The notes: generated by a model from the letters alone, not told the origin. A stretch of 64,000 nt of DNA from Streptomyces fulvoviolaceus (GCF_000718165.1 NZ_JOEY01000038.1:35132-99131); one strand, 5' to 3'; positions 44,565-53,843 are shown, numbered from the stretch's first letter. Translations and numbers: made by a program.

Positions 44565-45389
44565 GTGACCCAAGACCTGCCCGACAAGCGGCTCGGCCGC
44601 CTCGCGGGCCGCATAGCCGTCATCGGCGGTGCCGGCAGCGTCGGCCCCGGCTGGGGCAACGGCCGAGCCACCGCCGTGATCTTCGCCCGCGAGGGCGCCA
44701 CCGTCTTCCTGGCCGACCGTGACAAGGAGTCCCTGGAGGAGACCGCGCGGCAGATCCGCGACGAGGGCGGCACCGCGCACGCGGCGGTGCTGGACGTGAC
44801 CGAACCCGACGCCGTCCGGGACCACTTGGCGGAGTGCGAGGGCCTGGCGGGCCGTATCGACGTCCTCGTCAACAACGTCGGCGGCTCCCGCGCCGGTGGT
44901 GCGGTCGAACTCAGCCTGGAGGACTGGGAGAGTCAGCTGCGCACCAACCTCACCAGCGCCTTCCTGGCCTGCAAGTACGCCGTCCCGATCATGCGGCGCG
45001 GCGGCGGGGGCGCGATCGTCAACACCGCCTCGGCGTCCGGGCTGCGGTGGACCGGCGCCGCGCAGGTGGGGTACGCGGCGGCCAAGGCGGCGGTCATCCA
45101 GCTGTCCCGGGTCAGCGCCGTCGAGTACGCGCCGGACGGCATTCGCGTGAACACCGTCGTGCCGGGGCAGTTGCACACGCCGATGGTCGAGGCCCGTCTC
45201 GCCGGCCAGCGTGCGGGCGGCGACGTGGAGAAGCTGCTCGCCCAGCGGCAGGCCCGTATCCCGCTCGGCTTCATGGGCGACGGCCGCGACACGGCGTACG
45301 CGGCGCTCTTCCTCGCCTCCGACGAGGCCCGCTTCGTCACCGGCACGGAGATCGTCGTCGACGGCGGAATGACGGCGCGCTGTGACTGA
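44565..45389 (+). CDS. SDR-family oxidoreductase
   Basis: About 274 aa. NAD(P) motif is an extended glycine loop (VIGGAGSVGPGWGNGRA) in place of the usual TGxxxGIG. NNVGG, catalytic Tyr-x3-Lys (VGYAAAKAAV) and C-terminal VTGTEIVVDGGM complete the classical fold. Oxidises or reduces an alcohol/keto group of the pathway intermediate. GTG start has GAGGGG before it; upstream ATG would place the operators in coding sequence. Overlaps the lactonase gene. Confidence 0.85.
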   Translation: MTQDLPDKRLGRLAGRIAVIGGAGSVGPGWGNGRATAVIFAREGATVFLADRDKESLEETARQIRDEGGTAHAAVLDVTEPDAVRDHLAECEGLAGRIDVLVNNVGGSRAGGAVELSLEDWESQLRTNLTSAFLACKYAVPIMRRGGGGAIVNTASASGLRWTGAAQVGYAAAKAAVIQLSRVSAVEYAPDGIRVNTVVPGQLHTPMVEARLAGQRAGGDVEKLLAQRQARIPLGFMGDGRDTAYAALFLASDEARFVTGTEIVVDGGMTARCD

Positions 45390-46332
45390 ACCCGCCGTCC
45401 ACGACACACAGTTGGCACCCTCACCCGGCTGCCCGCCCCCGCACCCCGCCCCGCGCGCCCCGTCCCTCGCACTCCCGCCGGACAGCTGCGACGCCCACTG
45501 CCACATCCTCGGCCCTGCCGACGTCTTCCCCTACGCGCCGGACCGCACCTTCACGCCCCTCGACGCCCCCAAGGAACAACTCCGCGCGCTGCACGCCCAC
45601 TTGGGCCTCACCCGCGCTGTGATCGTGCAGTCCTCCTGTCACGGTCACGACCACTCCGTCCTGCTGGACGCCCTGAGATCCCGCGACGGGCAGCTGCGAG
45701 GCGTGGCCCTGATCGGCGAGTCGACGACCAGGGAGGACGTCGAGGAGCTGCACCGCGCGGGCGTGCGGGCCTTCCGGCTCAACTTCCTGCCGCATCTGCG
45801 GATCCCGCCCACCCGCGCCGAGATCGACTCGGTGCTCGAACGTGTCGACGGCCTCGGCTGGGCAGCCCAACTCCACGTCCGGGGAGAGCAGATCGCCCTG
45901 CTCGAAGACCTGGTACGCGGTCTGCCGGGCAAGGTGGTCGTCGACCACATCGGACGGGTCGATCTCGCAGCCGGGCCCGACGGTCCGCCCCTGCGCAGCC
46001 TGCGCGCCCTGCTCGACAGCGGTCGGGTATGGGTGAAGGTCAGCGGGGTCGACCGGGTCTCCCGGCAGGGTCCGCCGTACGCCGACGCGGTGGCGCTGGC
46101 CGCCTCCCTGGTGGCGCACGCACCGGAACGCGTCGTCTGGGGGACCGACTATCCGCACGTCAACATCATCGGCCACGCGCCCGACGACGGTCTGCTCGTG
46201 GACCTCCTCGAGCGGATCGCCCCGGACCCGGCGCACCTGCGGCGGCTGATGGTCGACAACCCGGCCGAACTCTTCGACTTCCCGACCGACTTGCCGACCG
46301 ACTCACCGACCGACTTCCCGGCCGGTTCATAG
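45382..46332 (+). CDS. LigI-like lactonase/amidohydrolase (2-pyrone-4,6-dicarboxylate hydrolase family)
   Basis: 316 aa. Amidohydrolase TIM barrel of the COG3618 type: CDAHCHILGP (His39, His41), mid-barrel His (AQLHVRGEQ; VVVDHIGRVD) and C-terminal Asp in VVWGTDYPHVN. The best-known relative, LigI, opens the lactone 2-pyrone-4,6-dicarboxylate in lignin-monomer catabolism without a metal. Here it could open a lactone from ring cleavage. A Pro-rich N-terminal extension (~30 residues) and an unusual DFPTDLPTDSPTDFP tail encoded by 12-bp repeats flank the domain. Confidence 0.78.
   Translation: MTEPAVHDTQLAPSPGCPPPHPAPRAPSLALPPDSCDAHCHILGPADVFPYAPDRTFTPLDAPKEQLRALHAHLGLTRAVIVQSSCHGHDHSVLLDALRSRDGQLRGVALIGESTTREDVEELHRAGVRAFRLNFLPHLRIPPTRAEIDSVLERVDGLGWAAQLHVRGEQIALLEDLVRGLPGKVVVDHIGRVDLAAGPDGPPLRSLRALLDSGRVWVKVSGVDRVSRQGPPYADAVALAASLVAHAPERVVWGTDYPHVNIIGHAPDDGLLVDLLERIAPDPAHLRRLMVDNPAELFDFPTDLPTDSPTDFPAGS
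46276..46323 (+). repeat. Four 12-bp tandem repeats at the gene's 3' end
   Basis: Units start at 46276, 46288, 46300 and 46312, each close to GACTTCCCGACC, encoding D-F/L/S-P-T repeats in the lactonase tail. In-frame slippage would only lengthen or shorten the tail. Confidence 0.75.
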
Positions 46333-46385
46333 TGTCGGCAGGAATGCACAGGTTTTTCGCTGTCACAGCCCTTGAAGGCCAAAAG

Positions 46386-46393
46386 TGTCGACA
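46386..46393. promoter_or_regulatory. TGTCGACA operator (FAD oxidase promoter)
   Basis: GTGTCGACAG, 39 bp upstream of the FAD oxidase ATG and 53 bp after the lactonase stop, giving the oxidase/importer genes their own regulated promoter. Confidence 0.6.
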
Positions 46394-46432
46394 GTAGTGT
46401 CCCGACTCGAACCCAGTGAGAGGAGGACGGTC

Positions 46433-47800
46433 ATGGCTCGGTTGGCTCCGGACAGCCTGCTCAGGCGTGGCGATGCCGCGTACGAACAGGCCCGGCTCGA
46501 CGCCGTCTGGAACGAGCGCAAGCCCGACCGCTACCCCGACGTCATCGTGCTCGCCGAAAACGAGCAGGACGTGGTGGCCGCCGTACGGCTCGCCCGCAGC
46601 GAGGGGCTGGCTATCGGCATCCGCTCCGGCGGCCACAGTTGGGTCGGCAACGGAGTGCGGGACGGCGGCATGCTGCTCGACCTCTCGCGGCTGCAGGACA
46701 TCAGCGTCGACCCGCAGACCAGGACGGCCGCCGTACAGCCCGCGGTCAAGGGCCCGGCCCTGCTCGAACAGCTCGCTCCGCACGGCCTGTTCTTCCCCAC
46801 CGGCCACGCTCCCACCGTCGGCATCGGCGGCTTCATCCTGGGCGGCGGCTACGGCTGGAACTCGCGGCGCCTCGGCCCCGCCTGCCTGAGCATCGTGGCC
46901 GTCGACGTCGTCCTCGCCGACGGCACCCTCGTGCACGCCACCGATGCCACCCACCCCGACCTGCTGTGGGCGGCCCGGGGCAGCGGCCCCGGCTTCTTCG
47001 GCGTGGTCACCCGCTTCCACCTGGCCCTGCACCCCAAGCCGCGCCGCATCCTGCGGACCGCGCACAGCTACCCGCTCGACATGCTCGACGAGGTGCTGGC
47101 CTGGTCGCACGACACCCTCGAACACCTCGCGCCCGCCGTCGAGTTCTCGGCGAAGGTGGGCTTCTCTCCCTGGCTGGAGCGGCAGACGGTCTCCGTCACG
47201 GCCACCGCCTTCTGCGAGACGGACGAGAACCTCCTCGCCCCGCTGGAGGACGCGCCCTTCCGGGACCGGGCGATCCGTGCGGTGGTCGCGGAGGAGACCA
47301 CCATGGTGGAGCTGTACGACTACGCCGACCGCATGACCCCACCCGGCATGCGCTGGGCCCTCGACGGGATCTGGACCGACGAACCGGTCGAGAAGGTGCT
47401 GGACGCCTCCCGGCCGCTGTTCGACTCCATCCCCGACACCACCAGCCATGTGCTGTGGATGCTGTGGGGCGGTTACCCGGAGCGTCCCAACGCCTGCTGG
47501 TCCAGCCAGGCCAAGCTCTATCTCTCGCCCAACGCGGGTTGGACGGACCCCGCCGAGGATCTGGCCCACGAGGAGTGGGCGCATGGCCGGCTCGCCGAAC
47601 TGCAGCACCTGTCGAAGGGGCTGCAGTTCTCCGACAACAACCTCGCCGACCGCTTCGACTACGGGCTCAGCCCCGCCAACACCGCGCGCCTGGAGAGGAT
47701 CCGGGCCGTGTACGACCCCGAGGGACTGTTCCGTACGTACATGGCCCCTCGGGAATCCACGACCGCCTACGCCGCCGCGGGTCACGCGCGGACGCACTAG
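46433..47800 (+). CDS. BBE-type FAD-linked oxidase
   Basis: About 455 aa. PCMH-type FAD domain with IRSGGHSWVG (His68, the likely 8-alpha covalent FAD link) and PTGHAPTVGIGGFILGGGYGW. The Cys that gives a second covalent link in berberine-bridge enzymes is Ala126 here. The C-terminal berberine-like domain has NLADRFDYGLSP and LERIRAVYDPEGLF. Such enzymes oxidise alcohols, sugars, phenolics or alkaloid rings using O2. ATG with GAGGAGG site; an upstream in-frame GTG lies within the operator. No signal peptide. Confidence 0.86.
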   Translation: MARLAPDSLLRRGDAAYEQARLDAVWNERKPDRYPDVIVLAENEQDVVAAVRLARSEGLAIGIRSGGHSWVGNGVRDGGMLLDLSRLQDISVDPQTRTAAVQPAVKGPALLEQLAPHGLFFPTGHAPTVGIGGFILGGGYGWNSRRLGPACLSIVAVDVVLADGTLVHATDATHPDLLWAARGSGPGFFGVVTRFHLALHPKPRRILRTAHSYPLDMLDEVLAWSHDTLEHLAPAVEFSAKVGFSPWLERQTVSVTATAFCETDENLLAPLEDAPFRDRAIRAVVAEETTMVELYDYADRMTPPGMRWALDGIWTDEPVEKVLDASRPLFDSIPDTTSHVLWMLWGGYPERPNACWSSQAKLYLSPNAGWTDPAEDLAHEEWAHGRLAELQHLSKGLQFSDNNLADRFDYGLSPANTARLERIRAVYDPEGLFRTYMAPRESTTAYAAAGHARTH

Positions 47801-47834
47801 CCCGTACTCGAAAAGCTCGAAGGAGAGCCGTTCC

Positions 47835-48842
47835 ATGCAGACCTCCAGAACCCCGCGGCGTCGTACCCTCATCCTCCTGTCCGCCCTGGCCGTCACCGGA
47901 TCCCTCACCGTCACCGCCTGCGGCGGGGACTCCGCCACCGCCACGACCTCCGACGGCAAGGCCAAGATCACCGTTCTGCGCTCCAACGGCGCCATCTTCG
48001 AGCCGCTCTACATCGCCGAGCAGCAGGGCTACTTCAAGGACGCCGGCCTCGACGTCACCATCAAGGCCGGCGCCCAGGACACCTCGCAGAACGCGCCCTC
48101 CGTCCTCAACGGCGAGGCCCAGTTCGCCATGACGGACAGCTCCGGCTTCCTCAAGGGCGCCGCCCAGGACATGCCGATCCGGATCGTGACCGGACTCCAG
48201 TCGGCGACGACGAAGACCGACCCCACCGACGGACTGCTGGTCAAGAAGAGCAGCTCGATCGAGTCGTTCAAGGACCTGGAGGGCAGGACGGTCGGCATCT
48301 CGGCGCTCGGCGGCACCATCCAGTTCATCTGCGAGTACCTGGTGCAGAAGGACGGCGGCGATCCGAGCAAGGTCAAGTTCGTGGCCCTGCCGACGACTTC
48401 GCTCACCGACGCCGCCACCTCCGGCAAGACGGACGCGGTCTTCTCCTTCGGCCCCTTCTACTTCGCGGGCAAGGACAGCGGACTGCGCTCCATAGGCAAC
48501 GGCATGAACGACGTGCCCGGCATGATCCAGGGCCTGCTGTTCTCCAGCGAGGAGTACCTGTCGAAGAACAGCGCCGCGGCGAAGAAGTTCATCGACGCGG
48601 TCGCCAAGGCCATCACCTATGCCAACGAGAACCCCTCGTCGGTCAAGGCGATCGACAAGAAGTACACCGAGGTCCCCGCCGAGTTCATCGACGCGCACGA
48701 CACCAACTACTACGACAAGACCCTCAACACCACCGTCATGCGCACGGTCATCACGAAGATGCACGAGTTCGACCTGCTCGACAACGAGCCCAAGGACGAC
48801 GCCCTCTACTGGGACCAGGCCCCGACCACGGCCGGGGAGTAG
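47835..48842 (+). CDS. ABC importer substrate-binding lipoprotein (SsuA/TauA/ThiY-like)
   Basis: About 335 aa. Lipobox ending at Cys29 (LTVTACGG). Mature fold of the NitT/TauT class (KITVLRSNGAIFEPLYIAEQQGYFKDAGLDVTIKAGA; SSIESFKDLEGRTVGISALGG). The class binds sulfonates, taurine, aromatic acids and pyrimidine precursors. Part of a complete importer with two permease genes and one ATPase, cotranscribed with the FAD oxidase 34 bp upstream. Confidence 0.87.
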   Translation: MQTSRTPRRRTLILLSALAVTGSLTVTACGGDSATATTSDGKAKITVLRSNGAIFEPLYIAEQQGYFKDAGLDVTIKAGAQDTSQNAPSVLNGEAQFAMTDSSGFLKGAAQDMPIRIVTGLQSATTKTDPTDGLLVKKSSSIESFKDLEGRTVGISALGGTIQFICEYLVQKDGGDPSKVKFVALPTTSLTDAATSGKTDAVFSFGPFYFAGKDSGLRSIGNGMNDVPGMIQGLLFSSEEYLSKNSAAAKKFIDAVAKAITYANENPSSVKAIDKKYTEVPAEFIDAHDTNYYDKTLNTTVMRTVITKMHEFDLLDNEPKDDALYWDQAPTTAGE

Positions 48843-48844
48843 CG

Positions 48845-49612
48845 ATGGCCAAGGTCCGACTGCTGCAACTCGGCGCGGTTGTCGCCGTGTTGCTGCTGTG
48901 GGCGCTGATCGCCGCGGTGGGCGTGGTCAGTTCGACCGCGCTCCCGGGGCCGGGCGCCGTGGCCGGCGCGCTCGGCGACCTCCTCGGCAGCGGCACCTTC
49001 TGGCAGGCGGTGGGGGAGACCCTGCGGGGCGCCGTGACCGGACTGCTCGTGGCGATCGCCGTGGGAATCCCGGTCGGCCTGCTGACCGGTGTGTACGCGG
49101 CGGCCGAGGAGTCCTCCCGGCTCCTGATGGAGGTCCTCAGGTCCTTCCCGGTGATCGCCCTGCTGCCCGTGTTCCTGCTCGTTCTCGGCTCGACCCCGGG
49201 CATGAAGGCGACGGTCGTCTTCATCGCCTGCGTCTTCCCGGTGCTGCTCCAGGCCCAGTACGGAGCACGCAGTGTGAGTCAGGCCGTGCTCGAGACCGTG
49301 CACGGCTACCGCATCCCGCGACTGCTGCGCCTGCGCCGGGTGGTCCTGCCTGCCGCGGTTCCGTCGATCATGACGGGTCTGCGGCTGGCGGCCACGACCT
49401 CGGTCCTGGTGTCCATCGGCGTCGAAGTGCTCACCACGCTGCCCGGCATCGGCCACATGATCATGGATTCGCAGCAGGGGGGCGCCTCCGCGCGGGCCTA
49501 CGCGTACATCCTGACCGCCGGCGCCATCGGCTACACGATCACCCTGCTCGCGCAGTTCGCCGAGCACCGGCTGCTGCGCTGGCGCCCGCCCGCGCAAGCG
49601 GGAAAGGAGTAG
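48845..49612 (+). CDS. ABC importer permease (SsuC/TauC type), first
   Basis: 255 aa, about six membrane segments, coupling loop LETVHGYRIPRLLRLRRVVLPAAVPSIMTGLRLA. ATG two bases after the binding-protein stop. Pairs with the next permease as a heterodimer, which is less usual in this class than a homodimer. Confidence 0.86.
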   Translation: MAKVRLLQLGAVVAVLLLWALIAAVGVVSSTALPGPGAVAGALGDLLGSGTFWQAVGETLRGAVTGLLVAIAVGIPVGLLTGVYAAAEESSRLLMEVLRSFPVIALLPVFLLVLGSTPGMKATVVFIACVFPVLLQAQYGARSVSQAVLETVHGYRIPRLLRLRRVVLPAAVPSIMTGLRLAATTSVLVSIGVEVLTTLPGIGHMIMDSQQGGASARAYAYILTAGAIGYTITLLAQFAEHRLLRWRPPAQAGKE

Positions 49613-49616
49613 CCGC

Positions 49617-50459
49617 GTGCCCTGGAAACCCGTCCTGCGCCAACTGTGGCTGCCCGTCCTGGTGTTCCTCGTCCTGCTGGTGTCGACAGCGGGCAGCACC
49701 AGCTTCTACTTCCCGCCGCTGACCGAGGTCCTCGGCGACCTCTGGAACGAACTGCTGCACGGCGGCCTCTTCGGCGACCTGCTGTTCAGCCTCCGCAACA
49801 TCCTCCTCGGCCTGGCCCTGGCCACCGTCGTGGGCGTGGCTGCCGGACTCGTCATCGGGGAGATACGCACCCTGCGGCTGGCCACCGGCCCGCTCCTCGA
49901 CTTCGTCCGCGCCACCCCCACGGTCGGGTTCGTGCCCGTCATCATCCTCACCCTGGGCATCGGCTCCGGACCGAAGGTCTTCCTGATCTTCCTGGGATCG
50001 GTGTGGCCGATCCTGCTCAACACGGTCAGCGGCGTGCAGGCCATCGGCCCGGCCGTGCACGAGACCGCCCGCGGCTACCGCATCCCCTGGGCGCTCAGGA
50101 TGCGCAGGGTCATCCTGCCCGGCGCCCTGCCGCAGATCCTCGCGGGCATCCGGGTCGCCCTGTCGATCGCCGTCGTCCTCATGGTCGTCAGCGAGATCTA
50201 CGGTTCGCCCGTGGGCCTCGGCAACTTCATCCTGCAGAGCGGATCCAGCTTCCATGTCGCCGAGACCTGGGCCGGCACCATCCTGATCGGCATCCTCGGC
50301 TACGGCCTGAGCGTGCTGCTCCTGCTCGTCGAGCACCGCCTGCTGGGCTGGTACCACGAGCGCGCGCCCCGGGTGCGCTCCCCGCGGCCGGTCCGCGCGG
50401 AGACCGCGGAGAGCACCGACAGCACCGGCAGCATCAAGAGCAACGGAGTCGTCGTATGA
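49617..50459 (+). CDS. ABC importer permease (SsuC/TauC type), second
   Basis: 280 aa, membrane protein, coupling loop HETARGYRIPWALRMRRVILPGALPQILAGIRVALS. GTG start with AAAGGAG site. Its stop overlaps the ATPase start. The early coding region contains one TGTCGACA copy (49681-49688), probably fortuitous. Confidence 0.86.
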   Translation: MPWKPVLRQLWLPVLVFLVLLVSTAGSTSFYFPPLTEVLGDLWNELLHGGLFGDLLFSLRNILLGLALATVVGVAAGLVIGEIRTLRLATGPLLDFVRATPTVGFVPVIILTLGIGSGPKVFLIFLGSVWPILLNTVSGVQAIGPAVHETARGYRIPWALRMRRVILPGALPQILAGIRVALSIAVVLMVVSEIYGSPVGLGNFILQSGSSFHVAETWAGTILIGILGYGLSVLLLLVEHRLLGWYHERAPRVRSPRPVRAETAESTDSTGSIKSNGVVV

Positions 50460-51262
50460 CACGCGGATCGACCCTGTACGTCGAGGACCTCTGCATGAGC
50501 TTCGGGCAGGGCCCGCAGGAACACCGGGTCCTCGACGGCCTCACCCTGAGCGTGCGGCCGGGCGAGTCGGTGTGCCTCGTCGGTCCGTCCGGCGCGGGCA
50601 AGACCACGCTCCTGCGCTGCCTGGCCGGACTGACGCGGCCGACCTCCGGCGGCGTGCGGTACGGCGAACAGGCGCTCACCGAGCCGCACACCGACATCGC
50701 CGTGGTCTCCCAGGACTACCGCGGCTCGCTGCTGCCGTGGCTGCGTGTGTGGGACAACGTCGCCTTCCCGCTTCAGGGCCGGGGCGTGAAGAAGGCCGTA
50801 CGCAAGCGGCGCGCGCTGGAGTGCCTGGAGGCGGTCGGCCTGTCGGACGTCGGCGACAAGTACCCCTGGCAGCTCTCCGGCGGCATGCAGCAGCGGGTCG
50901 CCATCGCGCGCGGACTGGCCTACGACGCCCCGGTCCTGCTGATGGACGAGCCGTTCGGGTCGGTCGACGCGCAGTCCCGGTTCGACCTGGAGGACCTGAC
51001 CCTGCAACTGCGTCGGCAACTCGGCATCACCGTGGTCGTGGTCACCCACGACATCGACGAGGCCGTCTATCTCGGCGACCGCGTCATCGTCCTCGGCGGC
51101 AAGCCGACTGTAGTCCTGGACAACCTCACGATCCCGCTCGGCACGGACCGCGACCAGCTGACGACCCGGGCCGATCCCCGGTTCGCCGAACTGCGCACGC
51201 GCGTCCTGGCGTTGATCCGCGGTGAGCGGGTCCCGGCCGGACCGGAGGCGGCGCACCGGTGA
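50456..51262 (+). CDS. ABC importer ATPase (SsuB/TauB type)
   Basis: About 268 aa. Walker A GPSGAGKTT, Q-loop VVSQDYRGSLLPWLRVWDNV, signature LSGGMQQRVAIARGL, Walker B VLLMDEPFGSVDA and switch VTHDIDEA. LLPWLxVxDNV is typical of the nitrate/sulfonate ATPase group. Overlaps both neighbours by four bases (ATGA with the permease, GTGA with the VOC gene). Confidence 0.88.
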   Translation: MTRGSTLYVEDLCMSFGQGPQEHRVLDGLTLSVRPGESVCLVGPSGAGKTTLLRCLAGLTRPTSGGVRYGEQALTEPHTDIAVVSQDYRGSLLPWLRVWDNVAFPLQGRGVKKAVRKRRALECLEAVGLSDVGDKYPWQLSGGMQQRVAIARGLAYDAPVLLMDEPFGSVDAQSRFDLEDLTLQLRRQLGITVVVVTHDIDEAVYLGDRVIVLGGKPTVVLDNLTIPLGTDRDQLTTRADPRFAELRTRVLALIRGERVPAGPEAAHR

Positions 51263-51678
51263 CCACCAGGTTCGACCATGTCGGCATCTCGGTACCGGAC
51301 CTGGACGCTGCCGTCGCCTGGTACTGCGAGGCGCTGCACCTCACCGAGGAGCACGCGTTCTCCGTCCCCGGTACCGATCTGCAGGGGGTGATGCTCCGTC
51401 ACATCAGCGGCCACCGCATCGAGTTGCTCCACCGCCCGAATGTCGCACCTGGCCTGGCGGCCGACGGTCCGCTGCAGGCGGCGGCCACGCTCGGCTACGG
51501 CCACCTCTGCCTCGCCGTGGACACACCCGACGAGGTCGACACGGAGTTCGCGCGCCTCGTCGCCGCGGGCGCGGGCGTCCGGATGAGTCCGCGTCCCGCG
51601 CCGCGTCCGGGTGCGCGGATGGCGTTCGTGTCCGACCCGTACGGCAATCTCATCGAGCTGATCGACCGGACCGTCTGA
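51259..51678 (+). CDS. VOC-family protein (methylmalonyl-CoA epimerase/glyoxalase-like)
   Basis: 139 aa, two-module VOC fold: FDHVGISVPDLDAAVAWYCEALHL with metal-ligand His near the N-terminus, HISGHRIELLHRP, GHLCLAVDTPDEV and FVSDPYGNLIELID with the C-terminal Glu ligand. May be an epimerase, an extradiol dioxygenase-like protein or a lyase. GTG overlaps the ATPase stop, so it belongs to the importer operon and probably acts early on the imported compound. Confidence 0.78.
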   Translation: MTTRFDHVGISVPDLDAAVAWYCEALHLTEEHAFSVPGTDLQGVMLRHISGHRIELLHRPNVAPGLAADGPLQAAATLGYGHLCLAVDTPDEVDTEFARLVAAGAGVRMSPRPAPRPGARMAFVSDPYGNLIELIDRTV

Positions 51679-51770
51679 CGGTCCGCCTCTTCTTCCCCTT
51701 CCCCCCTCCTGCTGACCGCCATCTGTGGGTCAGCCATGCCTGAAAACCGTTCAGAACAAGGGAGTTCACT

Positions 51771-53759
51771 GTGACACGCACCAGCAGGACAGGCCCCGAG
51801 GTCGCCTACCGGGCCCGCCCCCGCGCCCTGCTCGTGGCGGTGGCCGCCGCCTTCGCACCCACCCTGGCCGCACCGGCCGTCGCCCACGCCGCATCCCCCA
51901 AGTCCACCAAGGCCGGCACGCGCATCACCGTGGGCTCCGGCGAGACCCTGGAACTGACCGGGACCACCACCGCCTGCGTCCTCACGATCGAAGAGGGCGG
52001 CGTCATCACCGTCCCCGACGGATACCGCCTGTCCCTCACCGTGAACGGCGTGGAGACCGGCAGCGACCTGGCCGAACTCACCGACGGCTACGGCGGAGCG
52101 GCCACCGCCATCGCCGCCGGCACCTACCGGGGCACAGTCGTCCTCAGCGTCGCCGAGGCCAACGACCTCGCCTTCAGCGACCTCACCTTCCCCTTCCGTC
52201 AGGCGCTCTACGTAGACGTGGACGGCGTCGACGAGGCCAAGTCGGTCCCCTCGGCCGTCCTCGGCGGCACTGTCACCGACACCGCCGCGAGCAACGTCAG
52301 ACTGCTGTCCGACGGCGAGTCCTTCAACGGCGTCTACGTCACCGGGGGCGGCACGTACACGCTCACCAACCCGAAGATCGCGTACACCGGCAACGGCCGC
52401 TGCGACTTCATCGGCTATGGGGCCTCCGTCGTCGGCACCGGCGAGGGCACCACCCTGGTCCTGGACGGTGCCACCATCAGCAACGAAGGCGTCGTGCGCA
52501 CCGCGGTCATCGCCGACGCCACCGCCAACGTCATCGTGAAGAACTCCACCCTGCACTGCGCCGACGGAACCGTTCCGGACGAGTACCCGACCGCGGGCAC
52601 GGGCGACACGCGGTACATGATCACCGTGCCGTGGATGCTGGGACTGTCGGGCAACGTGCGCACCACCAACCTGCTCGGCACGAGTACCAAGGCGTCGTTC
52701 GTCAACTCCACGATCTCGTCGGAGAAGTGGGGTGCGCTGTCGGTCGACGGCGGCAGCTACTGCACGCTGACCGCCATCAACAGCACCATCGCGAACACGG
52801 GCGGCGAGGGCTACGGCTCGTACGCCATCGGCAACGTGACCGAGCACTTCCTCGGCTGCACTTTCGACGTCGGTGACTACGCCCTCATCCACTGGGGCGC
52901 CTCGGCGCACTACGGCGACAGCACGAAGGACGCCGTCGCCGCCCTGAACGACTCGCTCGACATCGGACTCACGAGCGCCGAGTTGAACGCGCTCCCGGTG
53001 AAGTCGACCGTCGTGAACGCGGGGCGTTTCATGGTGCTCTGGTACGCGGTGGGCTCCGTCGCCATCGACGGCGGCACGCAGGTCAACACGGGGGAGACGG
53101 CCTTCATGTGCAAGGCGGTCGCCGGCTCGGTGACCGTGGACGGCTCCGAGGGTGCGAGCATCAACGCCGGCAACGGCGTCATCTTCCAGCTCATGGACAC
53201 CGACCGGCCCAGCAGTGTCTCGGTGTCGGGCAAGCCCTGGAAGACGGAGACGATCGGCACGTACACCGAGCCCACCGGGTCCCCGGCCAAGTCGTCGAAC
53301 TGGGTCACCACCAGCGCCCAGTCCACCGACGCGAAGGCCACCTTCACCGACATCGACCTGAAGGGCGACTTCTACAACTCGGTCTGGGGCGGCGGCAACG
53401 CGAGCCTCCAGGGCCAGAACCTCACCCTCTCCTTCGCCCGCTCCTCCGTCGAGGGCGTCATCTCCGCGAGCACCACCAAGCACAGCGTCTCCACCATCAC
53501 CTCGGCGGAGTACCGCCGGATCAGCGAGGTCACCAACACGACGAGCGCGGTGGTCAACAACGGCGTCCTCGTGACCCTGGGCAGCGGCTCCACCTGGACG
53601 GTCACCGGCACGTCGTACCTGAGCGCACTCACCCTGGCCTCGGACGCGACGGTGACGGCCCCGTCCGGCCGGACGGTGACCCTGACGGTCGACGGAACCG
53701 CCACGGAGCTCAAGGCGGGCAGCTCGTATACGGGAGCACTCACGCTGACCGTGGCGTAA
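51771..53759 (+). CDS. Secreted right-handed beta-helix-like protein
   Basis: 662 aa. Sec signal peptide (~1-40, ALLVAVAAAFAPTLAAPAVAHAA), then repeated short beta-strand runs rich in Thr, Val, Gly and Asn (TLVLDGATISNEGVVRTAVI; TLTAINSTIANTGGEGYGSYAI), as in parallel beta-helix proteins. The N-terminal strand module (GSGETLELTGTT ... GTYRGTVVLSVA) is repeated at the extreme C-terminus (GSGSTWTVTGTS ... SSYTGALTLTVA). No catalytic motif, LPXTG or membrane anchor is recognised. Could be a carbohydrate- or polymer-acting lyase or hydrolase, or an adhesin. No TGTCGACA site precedes it. Confidence 0.7.
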   Translation: MTRTSRTGPEVAYRARPRALLVAVAAAFAPTLAAPAVAHAASPKSTKAGTRITVGSGETLELTGTTTACVLTIEEGGVITVPDGYRLSLTVNGVETGSDLAELTDGYGGAATAIAAGTYRGTVVLSVAEANDLAFSDLTFPFRQALYVDVDGVDEAKSVPSAVLGGTVTDTAASNVRLLSDGESFNGVYVTGGGTYTLTNPKIAYTGNGRCDFIGYGASVVGTGEGTTLVLDGATISNEGVVRTAVIADATANVIVKNSTLHCADGTVPDEYPTAGTGDTRYMITVPWMLGLSGNVRTTNLLGTSTKASFVNSTISSEKWGALSVDGGSYCTLTAINSTIANTGGEGYGSYAIGNVTEHFLGCTFDVGDYALIHWGASAHYGDSTKDAVAALNDSLDIGLTSAELNALPVKSTVVNAGRFMVLWYAVGSVAIDGGTQVNTGETAFMCKAVAGSVTVDGSEGASINAGNGVIFQLMDTDRPSSVSVSGKPWKTETIGTYTEPTGSPAKSSNWVTTSAQSTDAKATFTDIDLKGDFYNSVWGGGNASLQGQNLTLSFARSSVEGVISASTTKHSVSTITSAEYRRISEVTNTTSAVVNNGVLVTLGSGSTWTVTGTSYLSALTLASDATVTAPSGRTVTLTVDGTATELKAGSSYTGALTLTVA

Positions 53760-53771
53760 CGAGGACATGAA

Positions 53772-53812
53772 CCGGCCCCCGGGGAGGATGCGAACCGATT
53801 CGCGGGGGCCGG
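53772..53812 (+). terminator. Terminator hairpin after beta-helix gene
   Basis: CCGGCCCCCG (53772-53781) pairs perfectly with CGGGGGCCGG (53803-53812), starting 13 bases after the stop codon; loop of 21 bases. Strong GC stem typical of actinomycete terminators. Confidence 0.6.
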
Positions 53813-53843
53813 AGCTTGTAAACGGGGCTATCGGCAGCTCACC

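Noticed and set aside
46333..46340. TGTCGGCA just after the lactonase stop
   Set aside because: One mismatch, and an exact copy 53 bp further on explains regulation of the next gene; kept out of the operator list.
49681..49688. TGTCGACA early in the second SsuC-type permease gene
   Set aside because: In coding sequence of a tightly packed operon; could be an internal site but there is no supporting promoter gap.
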